A stretch of 30,461 bases of DNA from Clostridiales bacterium (GCA_003522085.1 DPGI01000007.1:1-30461); one strand, 5' to 3'. Positions 6,706 through 14,879 are shown, counted from the first letter of the stretch. The notes: a model not told the origin generated them from the letters alone. Program-made: numbers and translations.

Positions 6706-7767
6706 ATGAATAAAAACGATTTTATTAAATTTTTATCTGCTTTTGAATTGTCGCAAAGCAAAATAACAAAGATTTTAAACGCACTCAACGGAGAATATTC
6801 CTTTGAAAAATTTTGTTTTGACGACCAAGTAGAAAAGATTTTGGGAGACGATTACACATCAATTTCCAGAAAGAGCAATCAAAAATATTTTGATGCTTAT
6901 CTTGCACGACTTGAAGAGAAGGACATAAAACTTTTAACCTGCGAAGATGAAAACTATCCCGAAAAATTTGATAAAATTGAAGACAAACCATATTACATTT
7001 TTTACAAAGGCGATATAAGCTTGCTTACTATGCCAAGTGTTGGGATTGTCGGCACGCGTTCGCCATCAAATTATGGCTGTGTTGTCACCGAACGTTTTGC
7101 AAAAGACCTAGCAAATGCAGGGGCTGTGATTATAAGTGGACTTGCATATGGTGTAGACAGCATCGCACATCGTCAAGCTCTTGCTGTGAATGGCAAAACG
7201 GTTGCGGTTCTTGCAAGCGGATTTGACAACGTCTATCCATCTGAGCATCATGCTCTGTTTGATGAAATCGCCGAAAAAGGGCTTGTTATTTCTGAACACA
7301 GACCTGACGTAAAGTCTCTTAAATTTAATTTTATTTACCGCAATCGTCTTGTTGCCGCCCTTTCAGATGCGCTGCTTATAACCGAGGCAGGTGCAAAAAG
7401 CGGCACAACCATAACCAAAGACTTTGCACTTGATTATGGCGTGCCAATTTATGCAGTCCCAGGCAACATTACATCATCAAAAAGTGACGGGACAAACAAT
7501 CTTATTGCGACAATGCAGGGGATTTGTTTAATAAATTCAGAAAATTTAATTAGCGACCTTGGACTTGAGCGCAAAAAAACTGCAACTATGCAGCTTTCAA
7601 TCAACGAACAGACTGTCGTTGATGCGCTCTCTATGGCGGGATGCACAATCGACGAGTTGCAAGAAAATACAAAATTACCTATATCAAAGTTGAACAGTCT
7701 TTTGACATCGCTTGAAATTAAAGGTATAATAAAAAGAATGCCGGGCGGAATTTTCATGCTTGGTTAG
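6706..7767 (+). CDS. dprA: DNA-processing protein DprA (Smf)
   Basis: DprA binds incoming single-stranded DNA and loads RecA during natural transformation. The 353 residues show an N-terminal SAM/HhH-like helical region (1-90), the Rossmann-like DprA fold with SVGIVGTRSPSNYG (111-124), ISGLAYGVDSIAH (143-155), FIYRNRLVAALSDALLITEAG (209-229), SGTTITKDFALDYG and the end mark YAVPGNI (249-255), and a C-terminal winged helix (about 300-353). I chose the ATG at 6706, with AAGG 5 nt before it, 7 nt after the yifB stop; an in-frame ATT further upstream is unlikely. The 3' end carries a perfect promoter for topA, and the TAG stop overlaps the topA ribosome binding site. Confidence 0.96.
   Translation: MNKNDFIKFLSAFELSQSKITKILNALNGEYSFEKFCFDDQVEKILGDDYTSISRKSNQKYFDAYLARLEEKDIKLLTCEDENYPEKFDKIEDKPYYIFYKGDISLLTMPSVGIVGTRSPSNYGCVVTERFAKDLANAGAVIISGLAYGVDSIAHRQALAVNGKTVAVLASGFDNVYPSEHHALFDEIAEKGLVISEHRPDVKSLKFNFIYRNRLVAALSDALLITEAGAKSGTTITKDFALDYGVPIYAVPGNITSSKSDGTNNLIATMQGICLINSENLISDLGLERKKTATMQLSINEQTVVDALSMAGCTIDELQENTKLPISKLNSLLTSLEIKGIIKRMPGGIFMLG
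7702..7730 (+). promoter_or_regulatory. Perfect consensus promoter for topA inside dprA
   Basis: TTGACA (7702-7707), a 17-nt spacer and TATAAT (7725-7730) lie within the winged-helix codons of dprA. Predicted transcription start near 7737 gives a leader of about 42 nt before the topA TTG. Both hexamers match the sigma-70/sigma-A consensus fully, so topA can be expressed independently of yifB-dprA. Confidence 0.85.
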
Positions 7768-7778
7768 GAGGATAAATT

Positions 7779-9827
7779 TTGAATCTAGTGATAATTGAGG
7801 CGCCAGCCAAAATTGGAGCGTTAAAAAAATATTTAGGCAATGATTATGATGTGTTTGCTACAAAAGGACACATCCGTGATTTGCCGGCAAAAAGTTTTGC
7901 TCTTGATATGCACAACAATTTCGAACCTAAATACGAAATCATGCCAGACAAAAAACAACTCATCTCCGAACTTAAAACAAAAGCCGCCCATGCAGACAAA
8001 GTCTACATCGCGACCGACCCGGATAGAGAAGGAGAAGCAATCGCTTGGCATATAGCAACAATTTTAGGAATTCCAGAGCACGAAAAATGCCGTATTCAAT
8101 ACAACGAAATTTCAGAAAAGGCTGTTAAAAACGCGCTTTTGCATCCACGTGAAATTGATGAAAGCCTTGTAAACGCACAGCAGGCACGCCGCGTGCTTGA
8201 CCGCATAGTTGGTTACAAACTTTCGCCAATCATCTGCAAAAAAATTCAGCCACGAATCAGTGCGGGCAGAGTTCAGTCAGTTGCGCTTAAACTTGTTGTT
8301 GATCGTGAAAAAGAAATTGAAGCATTCGTTCCAGACGAATATTGGCCAGTTTCTGCATTTTTAACAAAAAATAAAGAAAAATTTAAAGCAAATCTTGAAA
8401 AAAAGCACGGAAAAAAGTTTTTGCCTAAAAACGAGCAAGAGGCAAAAGAGGTTGTTTCATGCGTGCAAGGAAGTGAATTTAACGTCGACAAAATCAAAAA
8501 ATCAGTCACAAAATCTCACGCTCCAGCACCTTTTACAACATCAACCATGCAACAAGATGCTTTAAACAAAGCAGGCCTTAGCGTTAAGCGCACAACTGCA
8601 TCGGCTCAACAACTTTATGAAGGCGTTGAGATTGCCGGCGAAGGAAAACTTGCGCTTATTACTTACATCAGAACAGACTCGACTCGTGTTTCTGTTGACG
8701 CGCAAAATGCTTGCCGTGAGTTTGCAAGAAAAATGTATGGTGACAAATTCGTTCCAGAAAAGCCAAACATCTATGCCGCAAAAGCATCGGCGCAAGACGC
8801 GCACGAAGCCATCAGGCCAATCAACATGAACGTTACACCTGAAAAAGTTAAATCTTCGCTTTCTCCAGACAACTATAAACTTTACAAACTCATCTATGAG
8901 CGTTTCCTTGCCAGCCAAATGAGCGAGGCGATTTATTCAAACGTTACAGCATCGCTGTCAAGCAATGGTTATGAATTTAAAGCAGTTGGCAAAACTCAAG
9001 AGTTTGCAGGTTATACGGCTGCTTATAAAGAATATGAAGGCGACGAAAAACAAGAAATTTCACGTCTCCCAATTTTAGAAGAAAACGAAAAATTAAACGC
9101 AGACGAAATCAAAACAGAACAAAAATTTACAAAGGCACCTGCGCGCTATACCGAAGCAACACTTGTTAAAGCAATGGAAGAAAAGGGGATTGGAAGACCT
9201 GCAACATATGCTGCAACAATCATGGTTATTACGTCGCGCGAATACGTTTCAAAAGACGGAAAATATCTTGTGCCAACCGAACTTGGCAGAAAAGTAACCG
9301 AATATCTTGAAAAGTTTTTCAGTTCGGTCATCAATGTAAAATTCACCGCTTATATGGAAAACCGACTCGACGACATCGCGTCAAACAACGACGATTGGCA
9401 TGTTGTTGTAAACAACTTCTGGGACGGCTTTTCAAAACTGCTTTCAAAGTCTGACGCGTCAGGATTTTCACTTCGCGCCGAACCGGTTGAAACTGATATT
9501 GTGTGCGATAAATGCGGACACAAAATGCTGCTTAGAGAAGGCAAGTTTGGCAAATTTTTGGGCTGCTCAAACTTTCCAAAATGCAAAAATATCATGCCTT
9601 ATGAAGAGCACAAAAAAGTGGTCGGAAAATGTCCTGACTGCGGCGGGGATATGGTGGAACGCAAATCGAAAAAAGGAAAAACCTTCTTTTCGTGTTCAAA
9701 CTATCCAACCTGCAAATTTATGAGTTGGAATCCAACAACAGGCGCTCGTTGTCCAAAGTGCAACGCACCGCTTATAATCAAATATAAAAAAGTCGTATGC
9801 TCAGAGTGCGACTATAAAGAGCAATGA
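7779..9827 (+). CDS. topA: DNA topoisomerase I (type IA)
   Basis: This enzyme relaxes negative supercoils by cutting one strand through a 5'-phosphotyrosyl bond. The 682 residues begin with the TOPRIM domain (LVIIEAPAKIGALKKYLG, then DPDREGEAIAWHI at about 87-99). The active-site tyrosine is in LITYIRTDS (Y296), and EAIRP and GIGRPATYA follow in their usual order. Three C-terminal zinc ribbons start near residues 575, 618 and 659 (CDKCG, CPDCG, CPKC). The start codon is TTG, supported by AGGAGG (7766-7771) 7 nt upstream and by alignment of the product's first residues with the family. The gene overlaps trmFO by ATGA. A strong internal promoter in dprA suggests separate control, as is common for topA. 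Confidence 0.98.
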   Translation: MNLVIIEAPAKIGALKKYLGNDYDVFATKGHIRDLPAKSFALDMHNNFEPKYEIMPDKKQLISELKTKAAHADKVYIATDPDREGEAIAWHIATILGIPEHEKCRIQYNEISEKAVKNALLHPREIDESLVNAQQARRVLDRIVGYKLSPIICKKIQPRISAGRVQSVALKLVVDREKEIEAFVPDEYWPVSAFLTKNKEKFKANLEKKHGKKFLPKNEQEAKEVVSCVQGSEFNVDKIKKSVTKSHAPAPFTTSTMQQDALNKAGLSVKRTTASAQQLYEGVEIAGEGKLALITYIRTDSTRVSVDAQNACREFARKMYGDKFVPEKPNIYAAKASAQDAHEAIRPINMNVTPEKVKSSLSPDNYKLYKLIYERFLASQMSEAIYSNVTASLSSNGYEFKAVGKTQEFAGYTAAYKEYEGDEKQEISRLPILEENEKLNADEIKTEQKFTKAPARYTEATLVKAMEEKGIGRPATYAATIMVITSREYVSKDGKYLVPTELGRKVTEYLEKFFSSVINVKFTAYMENRLDDIASNNDDWHVVVNNFWDGFSKLLSKSDASGFSLRAEPVETDIVCDKCGHKMLLREGKFGKFLGCSNFPKCKNIMPYEEHKKVVGKCPDCGGDMVERKSKKGKTFFSCSNYPTCKFMSWNPTTGARCPKCNAPLIIKYKKVVCSECDYKEQ

Positions 9828-10948
9828 GAAATATAGTAAATATAATTGGTGGGGGATTTGCTGGAGCAGAGGCAGCGCTTACACTCGCAAGCTTTGGAGT
9901 GGAAGTGCATCTTTTTGACGATCATTCTCCACTTGAGAGTTTGACTTATGAAAAAGCGATAAGTCAAACTTTTTTAAACGAGCTTTCAGCGCTTGGAGCA
10001 GAAAGTGAACTTAGCAATAATTTAACGATTTTGAGACAAAAAACACTTCAAAAACTGCAAATTAACGATAAAATCAAGATTTTTAACGAAAAAGTGGGCG
10101 AAATTTCGCTTTATGAGCCAACGATTATTGCGTCCGGAACAAACACCGCAAGCCAACTTTTCAATCAAATTTCACACATCGTTGGTGCGCATAATTGCAA
10201 AAGGCACAGTTTTTCACCGCTGATTTTAGAAGGAAAAATTGAAGGGATAGAAGACGAAAATTATGTCTATGTTTCTGTTCCGCAAGAGTCCCTATCGCAA
10301 ATTTGTGCCTATCTAAAACAATTTAAATCGGCGCACGAAAGCATCGAAAATTGGGCTGCAAGTGGTTTGCAACTGTTAAAAGCAAAGGCCTTCAAACCCG
10401 TTTTTGTGGCAGGAAAAATTATTCCAAATTGTTTAAAATTTAACAAACAGAACAAAAAATTTGTGCTGAACAATGCGCAAACATTTTTAAATGAAACTCA
10501 ACAAGCGCAACTTATTTCGTTTATACCTGCACTCAAAAACGCAACAATATCAAGTTTTGTCGAAGCAATTTCTTGCACGCGAATTCTTCCAATTTGCGTC
10601 AATAATCATCTGCAGTGCACGCGCAATGAAAACATCTATTTTGCCGGCGCAGTGCTGGGCTTTGACGGCGAACTTGAAGCAATCGCATCAGGGCATTTGG
10701 CGGCAATAAATTTGGCTTGTAAAATGTTTGGACTTAAAGAAATAAATTACCCAAATGACACTTTATGTCAAAAATTATGTCAGCGGTTATTTTCATCACC
10801 GCATTCTTCTAGTCAAATGTATAGAGTTTGTGATATAATTGAAAATGTAAACAGTCAAAAGGCAGAAAGCAGCCTTGAAAAATTTAAGGAGGAAATCAAT
10901 GCAAGAATTTCATGGCACAACAATTTGTGCAGTCAAAAAAGATGGTAA
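9824..10948 (+). CDS. trmFO: Divergent, shortened TrmFO-family flavoprotein
   Basis: TrmFO makes m5U54 in tRNA from methylenetetrahydrofolate and FADH2. Family membership rests on the N-terminal FAD-binding motif VNIIGGGFAGAEAALTLASF (5-24), the C-terminal FAGAVLGFDGELEAIASGHLAAI block (the counterpart of FAGQITGVEGYVESAASG), and the place between topA and hslV. It is only 374 residues against about 435. The region that normally reads CSNSLR here reads like YEKAISQTFLNEL, and the usual EGCMPIE segment is replaced by NWAASGLQLL, so both cysteines known to be needed (C53 and C226 in B. subtilis) appear to be missing. It may have lost activity, changed substrate, or diverged beyond my alignment. 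It starts in an ATGA overlap with topA and its last 50 nt overlap hslV. Confidence 0.75.
   Translation: MRNIVNIIGGGFAGAEAALTLASFGVEVHLFDDHSPLESLTYEKAISQTFLNELSALGAESELSNNLTILRQKTLQKLQINDKIKIFNEKVGEISLYEPTIIASGTNTASQLFNQISHIVGAHNCKRHSFSPLILEGKIEGIEDENYVYVSVPQESLSQICAYLKQFKSAHESIENWAASGLQLLKAKAFKPVFVAGKIIPNCLKFNKQNKKFVLNNAQTFLNETQQAQLISFIPALKNATISSFVEAISCTRILPICVNNHLQCTRNENIYFAGAVLGFDGELEAIASGHLAAINLACKMFGLKEINYPNDTLCQKLCQRLFSSPHSSSQMYRVCDIIENVNSQKAESSLEKFKEEINARISWHNNLCSQKRW
10831..10839 (+). promoter_or_regulatory. Extended -10 promoter for hslVU inside trmFO
   Basis: TGATATAAT matches TGn-TATAAT (hexamer 10834-10839). No good -35 lies 17 nt upstream, which is acceptable for an extended -10. 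Transcription would start near 10846, about 53 nt before hslV. Confidence 0.5.
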
Positions 10949-11435
10949 ATTGGCAATCGCAGGTGATGGACAAGTCACAATGCAAAACTCAGTAATTTTC
11001 AAAAGCAACGCAAAAAAAGTGCGCCGCATATTCAACGACAAAGTAGTGGTTGGATTTGCTGGAACAGTTGCTGACGCGTTTTCACTTACTGAAAAATTTG
11101 AAGAAATGCTCAACAAATATTCGGGAAACTTGATGCGCAGCTCAGTTGCTTTGGCATCGCTTTGGAGAGATGACAAAGTTGCTCGCAAACTTGACGCTAT
11201 GATGATCGTTGCCGACAAAGATACACTTTTAATCTTAGACGGAATGGGCGATGTTATCGAGCCTCAAGATGACGTTTGCGCAATCGGCTCAGGCGGAAAC
11301 TATGCTCTTGCCGCAGCAAAAGCGCTCAAACAAAACACTGACCTTTCAGCCAAAGAAATCGCTTATCGTGCTTTAAAAATTGCAAGTGAAATTTGCGTAT
11401 ACACAAACGAAAACATAATCGTTGAAGAGTTATAA
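10899..11435 (+). CDS. hslV: ATP-dependent protease peptidase subunit HslV (ClpQ)
   Basis: HslV is the proteasome-like peptidase that forms two hexameric rings capped by HslU. The 178-residue product has a short propeptide MQEFHG before the catalytic threonine (TTICAV; T7), then GDGQVTMQNSVIFKSNAKKVR, GFAGTVADAF, KLDAMMIVADKDTLL and the IGSGGNYALAAAKAL block. The start at 10899 is set by AAGGAGG (10886-10892); an in-frame ATG at 10875 would put the ribosome binding site inside the gene. The gene begins 50 nt before the end of trmFO. xerC (codV), which stands between trmFO and hslV in B. subtilis, is absent. Confidence 0.97.
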   Translation: MQEFHGTTICAVKKDGKLAIAGDGQVTMQNSVIFKSNAKKVRRIFNDKVVVGFAGTVADAFSLTEKFEEMLNKYSGNLMRSSVALASLWRDDKVARKLDAMMIVADKDTLLILDGMGDVIEPQDDVCAIGSGGNYALAAAKALKQNTDLSAKEIAYRALKIASEICVYTNENIIVEEL

Positions 11436-11444
11436 GGAGAAAAT

Positions 11445-12737
11445 ATGCAACAAACACCAAAACAAATAGTTCAAGAACTTGATAAATACATTATCGGACA
11501 AGCAAAAGCAAAGCGTGCTGTCGCAATCGCACTTAGAAACAGATATCGCCGCAGCAAACTTCCAAAAGAGCTTCGCGAAGAAATCACACCTAAAAACATC
11601 ATCATGCGCGGGCCAACAGGGGTGGGCAAAACCGAAATTGCAAGACGCCTTGCAAAACTTGTTAAAGCACCTTTCATCAAAATTGAAGCAACAAAATACA
11701 CCGAAGTTGGCTATGTGGGCAGAGATGTCGAAAGCATGGTTCGCGACCTTGTCGAAGTTTCTGTGCGCATGGTGAAAGATGAAAAGCAACACGAAGTTGA
11801 AAACAAAGTTATTCCAATCGTCACATCAAAACTTGTTGATGCAATCGCAGCGTCAAGAGTAAACACTTCACTTCCAATTGACAAAGCACAAATTAAATCA
11901 GACCTTGAAAGCGGAAAACTTGAAAACGAATTTGTAGATGTTTCAGTCGAAGAAGCACCAAAGCCAATTATGTCGCTTGGCGGACCTGAAATTTCACTTG
12001 GTTCTATGTTTGACGGCTTGCTTCCACAACGTCGCAAAAACAAACGTATGCCAGTTAAGAACGCTCGTGAAGCGCTCATGAGCGAAGAGAGCGAAAAACT
12101 CATCGACCTTGACAATGTTAATTCCGAAGCAATTCGCCGCGCCGAAGAAGAAGGAATTATTTTCATCGACGAAATGGACAAAATTATAGGCGTTGCAAAC
12201 AACACATCGCAAGACGTTTCGCGTGAAGGGGTGCAAAGAGACATTCTTCCAATCGTCGAAGGTTGCACGGTCGCAACAAAATATGGCAATGTTAAAACTG
12301 ACTTTATTTTGTTTATCGCATCAGGCGCTTTCCACGTTTCAAAAATTGAAGACATGATTCCAGAACTTCAAGGTCGTTTCCCAATCAGAGTCGACCTTGA
12401 CAGCCTGACCGAAAAAGATTTCAAGCGCATACTTTCACAACCAAAAAATGCTATCACTTTGCAATATGCTTCACTGTTAAAAGTGGACAACATCAACCTT
12501 TCGTTTACAGACGATGCCCTTGATGAAATCGCAGCAATGGCAGCAACCGAAAACGAAACAAGCGAAAACATTGGCGCGCGCCGTCTTCACACAATTATGG
12601 AACTCTTGCTTGAAGACATTTCGTTTAATGCAAGCGGTGATCATCCTATGCTTGATGTTGTAATTGACAAAGCATATGTTCAAAACGCATTTAAAGAAAC
12701 AAAACGCAAATTTGACCTTAAAAAATACGTTTTATAA
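11445..12737 (+). CDS. hslU: HslU (ClpY) unfoldase ATPase
   Basis: HslU is the AAA+ unfoldase that feeds substrates to HslV. The 430 residues show the opening TPKQIVQELDKYIIGQ, Walker A GPTGVGKT (56-63), the pore loop GYVGRD (89-94), an intermediate domain of variable sequence at about 105-225, Walker B IIFIDEMDK (about 237-245), and the C-terminal small domain NIGARRLHTIMELLLEDISF. It ends in KKYVL, the tail that inserts into HslV. It is somewhat shorter than B. subtilis ClpY (467); the shortening lies in the intermediate domain. AAGGAG precedes the ATG, and only 9 nt separate it from hslV. Confidence 0.98.
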   Translation: MQQTPKQIVQELDKYIIGQAKAKRAVAIALRNRYRRSKLPKELREEITPKNIIMRGPTGVGKTEIARRLAKLVKAPFIKIEATKYTEVGYVGRDVESMVRDLVEVSVRMVKDEKQHEVENKVIPIVTSKLVDAIAASRVNTSLPIDKAQIKSDLESGKLENEFVDVSVEEAPKPIMSLGGPEISLGSMFDGLLPQRRKNKRMPVKNAREALMSEESEKLIDLDNVNSEAIRRAEEEGIIFIDEMDKIIGVANNTSQDVSREGVQRDILPIVEGCTVATKYGNVKTDFILFIASGAFHVSKIEDMIPELQGRFPIRVDLDSLTEKDFKRILSQPKNAITLQYASLLKVDNINLSFTDDALDEIAAMAATENETSENIGARRLHTIMELLLEDISFNASGDHPMLDVVIDKAYVQNAFKETKRKFDLKKYVL

Positions 12738-12738
12738 T
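12712..12738 (+). promoter_or_regulatory. Possible internal promoter for trxA
   Basis: TTGACC (12712-12717) and TATAAT (12733-12738) overlap the end of hslU, with a short 15-nt spacer. It could give trxA a start of its own; the spacer makes this uncertain. Confidence 0.35.
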
Positions 12739-12765
12739 AAAAATGTTATAAAAAAGGAGAAAATT

Positions 12766-13074
12766 ATGAAAATTATCAAACAAAATGAATTTGAAAATGA
12801 AGTTAAACAAGGTGTCACTGTCGTTGACTTTTTTGCAACTTGGTGCGGGCCATGTCGTGCTATGGGCATGATTTTAGAAGAAGTTCAAGAAAATAATCCC
12901 GACTTTCACATCATCAAAGTTGATGTTGATGAATGCGAAAATCTTGCTCGCAAATTCGGCATTCTTTCAATCCCAACAATCATCATTATGCAAGATGGGA
13001 AAATGATGGAAAAACATGTTGGACTTATGGAAGGCGAAGACCTTGAAAATCTCGTAAAGTCGTATCTTAACTAA
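12766..13074 (+). CDS. trxA: Thioredoxin
   Basis: A cytoplasmic disulfide reductase of 102 residues with the classic fold: VVDFFATWCGPCRAMG with the redox pair C27/C30, the buried Asp of VDVDE, and the cis-proline loop SIPTIIIMQDG. The true start is the ATG at 12766 with AAGGAG (12754-12759); the upstream in-frame ATG at 12664 lies inside hslU. It is the last gene of the yifB-to-trxA run, and its stop codon lies in the loop of the terminator. Confidence 0.95.
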   Translation: MKIIKQNEFENEVKQGVTVVDFFATWCGPCRAMGMILEEVQENNPDFHIIKVDVDECENLARKFGILSIPTIIIMQDGKMMEKHVGLMEGEDLENLVKSYLN

Positions 13075-13091
13075 AAAGATACGATTTTTTT
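13060..13091 (+). terminator. Rho-independent terminator overlapping the end of trxA
   Basis: TCGTATCTT (13060-13068) pairs with AAGATACGA (13076-13084), followed by seven T. The trxA stop codon (13072-13074) is in the loop. Confidence 0.9.
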
Positions 13092-13153
13092 GTTTCAAGT
13101 GTTTTTTAAGGCTGATTATTGTCAAAAATTGAATGAAAATTTAATTTTTTATA

Positions 13154-13182
13154 TTGACTTAAAATGATTTAAGTGATAAAAT
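13154..13182 (+). promoter_or_regulatory. Promoter of iscS-iscU
   Basis: TTGACT (13154-13159), a 17-nt spacer and TAAAAT (13177-13182), with TG one base before the -10 (extended). Predicted start near 13189, which leaves a leader of about 108 nt. Confidence 0.75.
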
Positions 13183-13188
13183 ATTGCT

Positions 13189-13288
13189 GTAAAAGTTAAG
13201 TCTCGACAGGCTGACTTTTCACAATTTTTACTATCTGCTTATCTTTGGCAGCGGCTGACCAAGACAAGCGGGAATGATAAAAAAGGAG
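13189..13288 (+). other. Structured leader of iscS-iscU, class unknown
   Basis: Two stem-loops lie between the promoter and the ribosome binding site. The first pairs AAAAGT (13191-13196) with ACTTTT (13214-13219) and continues AGTC with GGCT across a small internal loop. The second pairs TTTGGCAG (13244-13251) with CTGACCAAG (13255-13263) with one bulged A and a CGG loop. GGCTGAC occurs in both (13209-13215 and 13253-13259). The ribosome binding site AAGGAG is at 13283-13288. I do not see the T-box mark or any riboswitch core that I know, and there is no clear terminator. It may be a regulatory leader for Fe-S supply. Confidence 0.5.
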
Positions 13289-13296
13289 AAACAATA

Positions 13297-14472
13297 GTGT
13301 CAAGAAAAGTTTATTTGGACAATGCGGCAACAACATATGTTTCAACCGAAGTTCTCAACGAAATGATGCCATGCTTCAATGTTATTTACGGCAACCCAAG
13401 TTCAATTCACGGATTTGGAAGAGAAGCAGCAGCAATCGTTGACCGTGCAAGAGACAGAGTTGCAAACGCAATCAACGCCAAAAACTCAAACGAAATATAC
13501 TTTACTGCAGGCGGATCAGAGGCAGACAACTGGGCAATCAAAGGTCTTGCACATGCCTATGCAAACAAGGGCAAACACATCATCACATCAGCAATCGAAC
13601 ATCATGCTATATTGGATGCTTGTGCAGCACTTGAAAAAGAAGGCTTCGAAGTCACCTATCTTCCAGTTGACAAATATGGTCTTGTAAGTGTTGCCGAACT
13701 GATGCATGCAATCAGAAAGGATACAATTTTGATTTCAATCATGGCTGTAAACAACGAAGTAGGAACGATTCAAAACATCAAAACAATCGCAAAAACAGCA
13801 CACGAAAACGGAATCATCTTCCACACTGATGCAGTTCAAGCAATCGGGGCAGTAAAGATTGATGTTCAAGACATGGAAATCGATGCATTAAGCATGTCAG
13901 CACACAAAATTTACGGACCAAAGGGTGCTGGTGCTTTATATCTTAAAAATGGCATCAGAATCGAAAGCCTTATAAGTGGCGGAAATCAAGAACGCGGGAA
14001 ACGTGGCGGAACACTCAACGTTCCAGCAATCGCCGGTTTTGGCAAAGCAATTGAAATTGCCGTTCGCGACCTTACAATCAACCAACAAAAACTCCGTTCT
14101 ATCAGAGAATACTTCCTTTCAAAAGTGAAAGAAAACATTGAATATATCCATGTAAACGGACATCCACACCAAAAAATTCAAGGAACAGTAAGCATATCAT
14201 TTGAAATGGTAGAAGGCGAAAGCATTTTAATGCTCTGCGACCTTGAAGGTGTTGCAGTGTCAACATCATCAGCATGCACATCAAACTCTCTTCAACCATC
14301 GCACGTTTTAAAAGCAATGGGCATTGAAGACGAAATTGCTCAAGGCACAATCAGATTCTCATTTGGCAAAAATATTTCAAGGGCAGAAGTTGATTATGCC
14401 GTTGAAGTTTTGACAAATGCAGTTAAAAAACTCAGAGCAATTTCACCAATCACAAAAGCAGGAAGGAGGTAA
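13297..14472 (+). CDS. iscS: Cysteine desulfurase, IscS/NifS type
   Basis: This PLP enzyme takes sulfur from cysteine as a persulfide and passes it to the scaffold protein encoded next. The 391 residues contain VYLDNAATT at the N-terminus, GNPSSIHGFGREA, the PLP-contact EHHA (101-104) and DAVQ (178-181), the PLP lysine K204 in SMSAHKIYGPKG, and the catalytic loop SSACTSNS with C327. The start is GTG (13297) with AAGGAG 8 nt upstream. Only 2 nt separate it from iscU, and the iscU ribosome binding site is encoded by its last two Arg codons (AGG AGG). No rrf2/iscR regulator gene is adjacent. Confidence 0.97.
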   Translation: MSRKVYLDNAATTYVSTEVLNEMMPCFNVIYGNPSSIHGFGREAAAIVDRARDRVANAINAKNSNEIYFTAGGSEADNWAIKGLAHAYANKGKHIITSAIEHHAILDACAALEKEGFEVTYLPVDKYGLVSVAELMHAIRKDTILISIMAVNNEVGTIQNIKTIAKTAHENGIIFHTDAVQAIGAVKIDVQDMEIDALSMSAHKIYGPKGAGALYLKNGIRIESLISGGNQERGKRGGTLNVPAIAGFGKAIEIAVRDLTINQQKLRSIREYFLSKVKENIEYIHVNGHPHQKIQGTVSISFEMVEGESILMLCDLEGVAVSTSSACTSNSLQPSHVLKAMGIEDEIAQGTIRFSFGKNISRAEVDYAVEVLTNAVKKLRAISPITKAGRR

Positions 14473-14474
14473 AT

Positions 14475-14879
14475 ATGTATAACAAAAAAGTTTTATCAAT
14501 TTTCCAAAACCCAAAAAATGCTGGTGGCATGAAAGGTGCCAACGGAATCGGCAAAGTAGGGAATGCTGCTTGCGGTGACATTATGAAAATATATCTTCTT
14601 ATTGAAGATGGTATAATTAAAGATGCAAAATTCAAAACATTTGGATGCTGCGCAGCGATTGCATCAACAGATGTAGCTTGTGATCTTATTAAAGGCATGA
14701 CAATCGAAGATGCACTCAAAGTGACAAACAAACAAGTATTTGACATCTTAGGGGATTTGCCACCACACAAAATTCATTGCTCAGTTTTAGCTGAAGAAGC
14801 AATCAAAGCAGCAGTTGAAGACTATTACAAACGTCTTGAAAAAGCGGAAAAGAAAAACGCAGAAAACGACGAAAACTAA
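14475..14879 (+). CDS. iscU: Fe-S cluster scaffold, IscU/NifU N-terminal type
   Basis: The scaffold on which [2Fe-2S] clusters are built with the neighbouring cysteine desulfurase. In 134 residues the ligands are C33 and D35 in AACGD, C58 in KFKTFGCCAAIAS, and H101-C102 in KIHCS, matching the C/D/C/HC set of IscU. One extra Cys (C59) replaces the usual Gly after the second ligand. The C-terminus ends in a short charged tail. The start ATG is close behind GGAGG. It is the last gene of the unit, followed by a terminator. Confidence 0.95.
   Translation: MYNKKVLSIFQNPKNAGGMKGANGIGKVGNAACGDIMKIYLLIEDGIIKDAKFKTFGCCAAIASTDVACDLIKGMTIEDALKVTNKQVFDILGDLPPHKIHCSVLAEEAIKAAVEDYYKRLEKAEKKNAENDEN

Noticed and set aside
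11711..12355. 214-codon open frame antisense to hslU
   Set aside because: Ser/Thr-rich, low-complexity product opposite a well-conserved gene, with no ribosome binding site. It is a shadow of hslU codon use.
13189..13296. T-box or known riboswitch before iscS
   Set aside because: I found no TGGNACCGCG-like antiterminator bulge, no terminator hairpin with T-run, and no core I could match to THF, SAM, TPP or similar classes.
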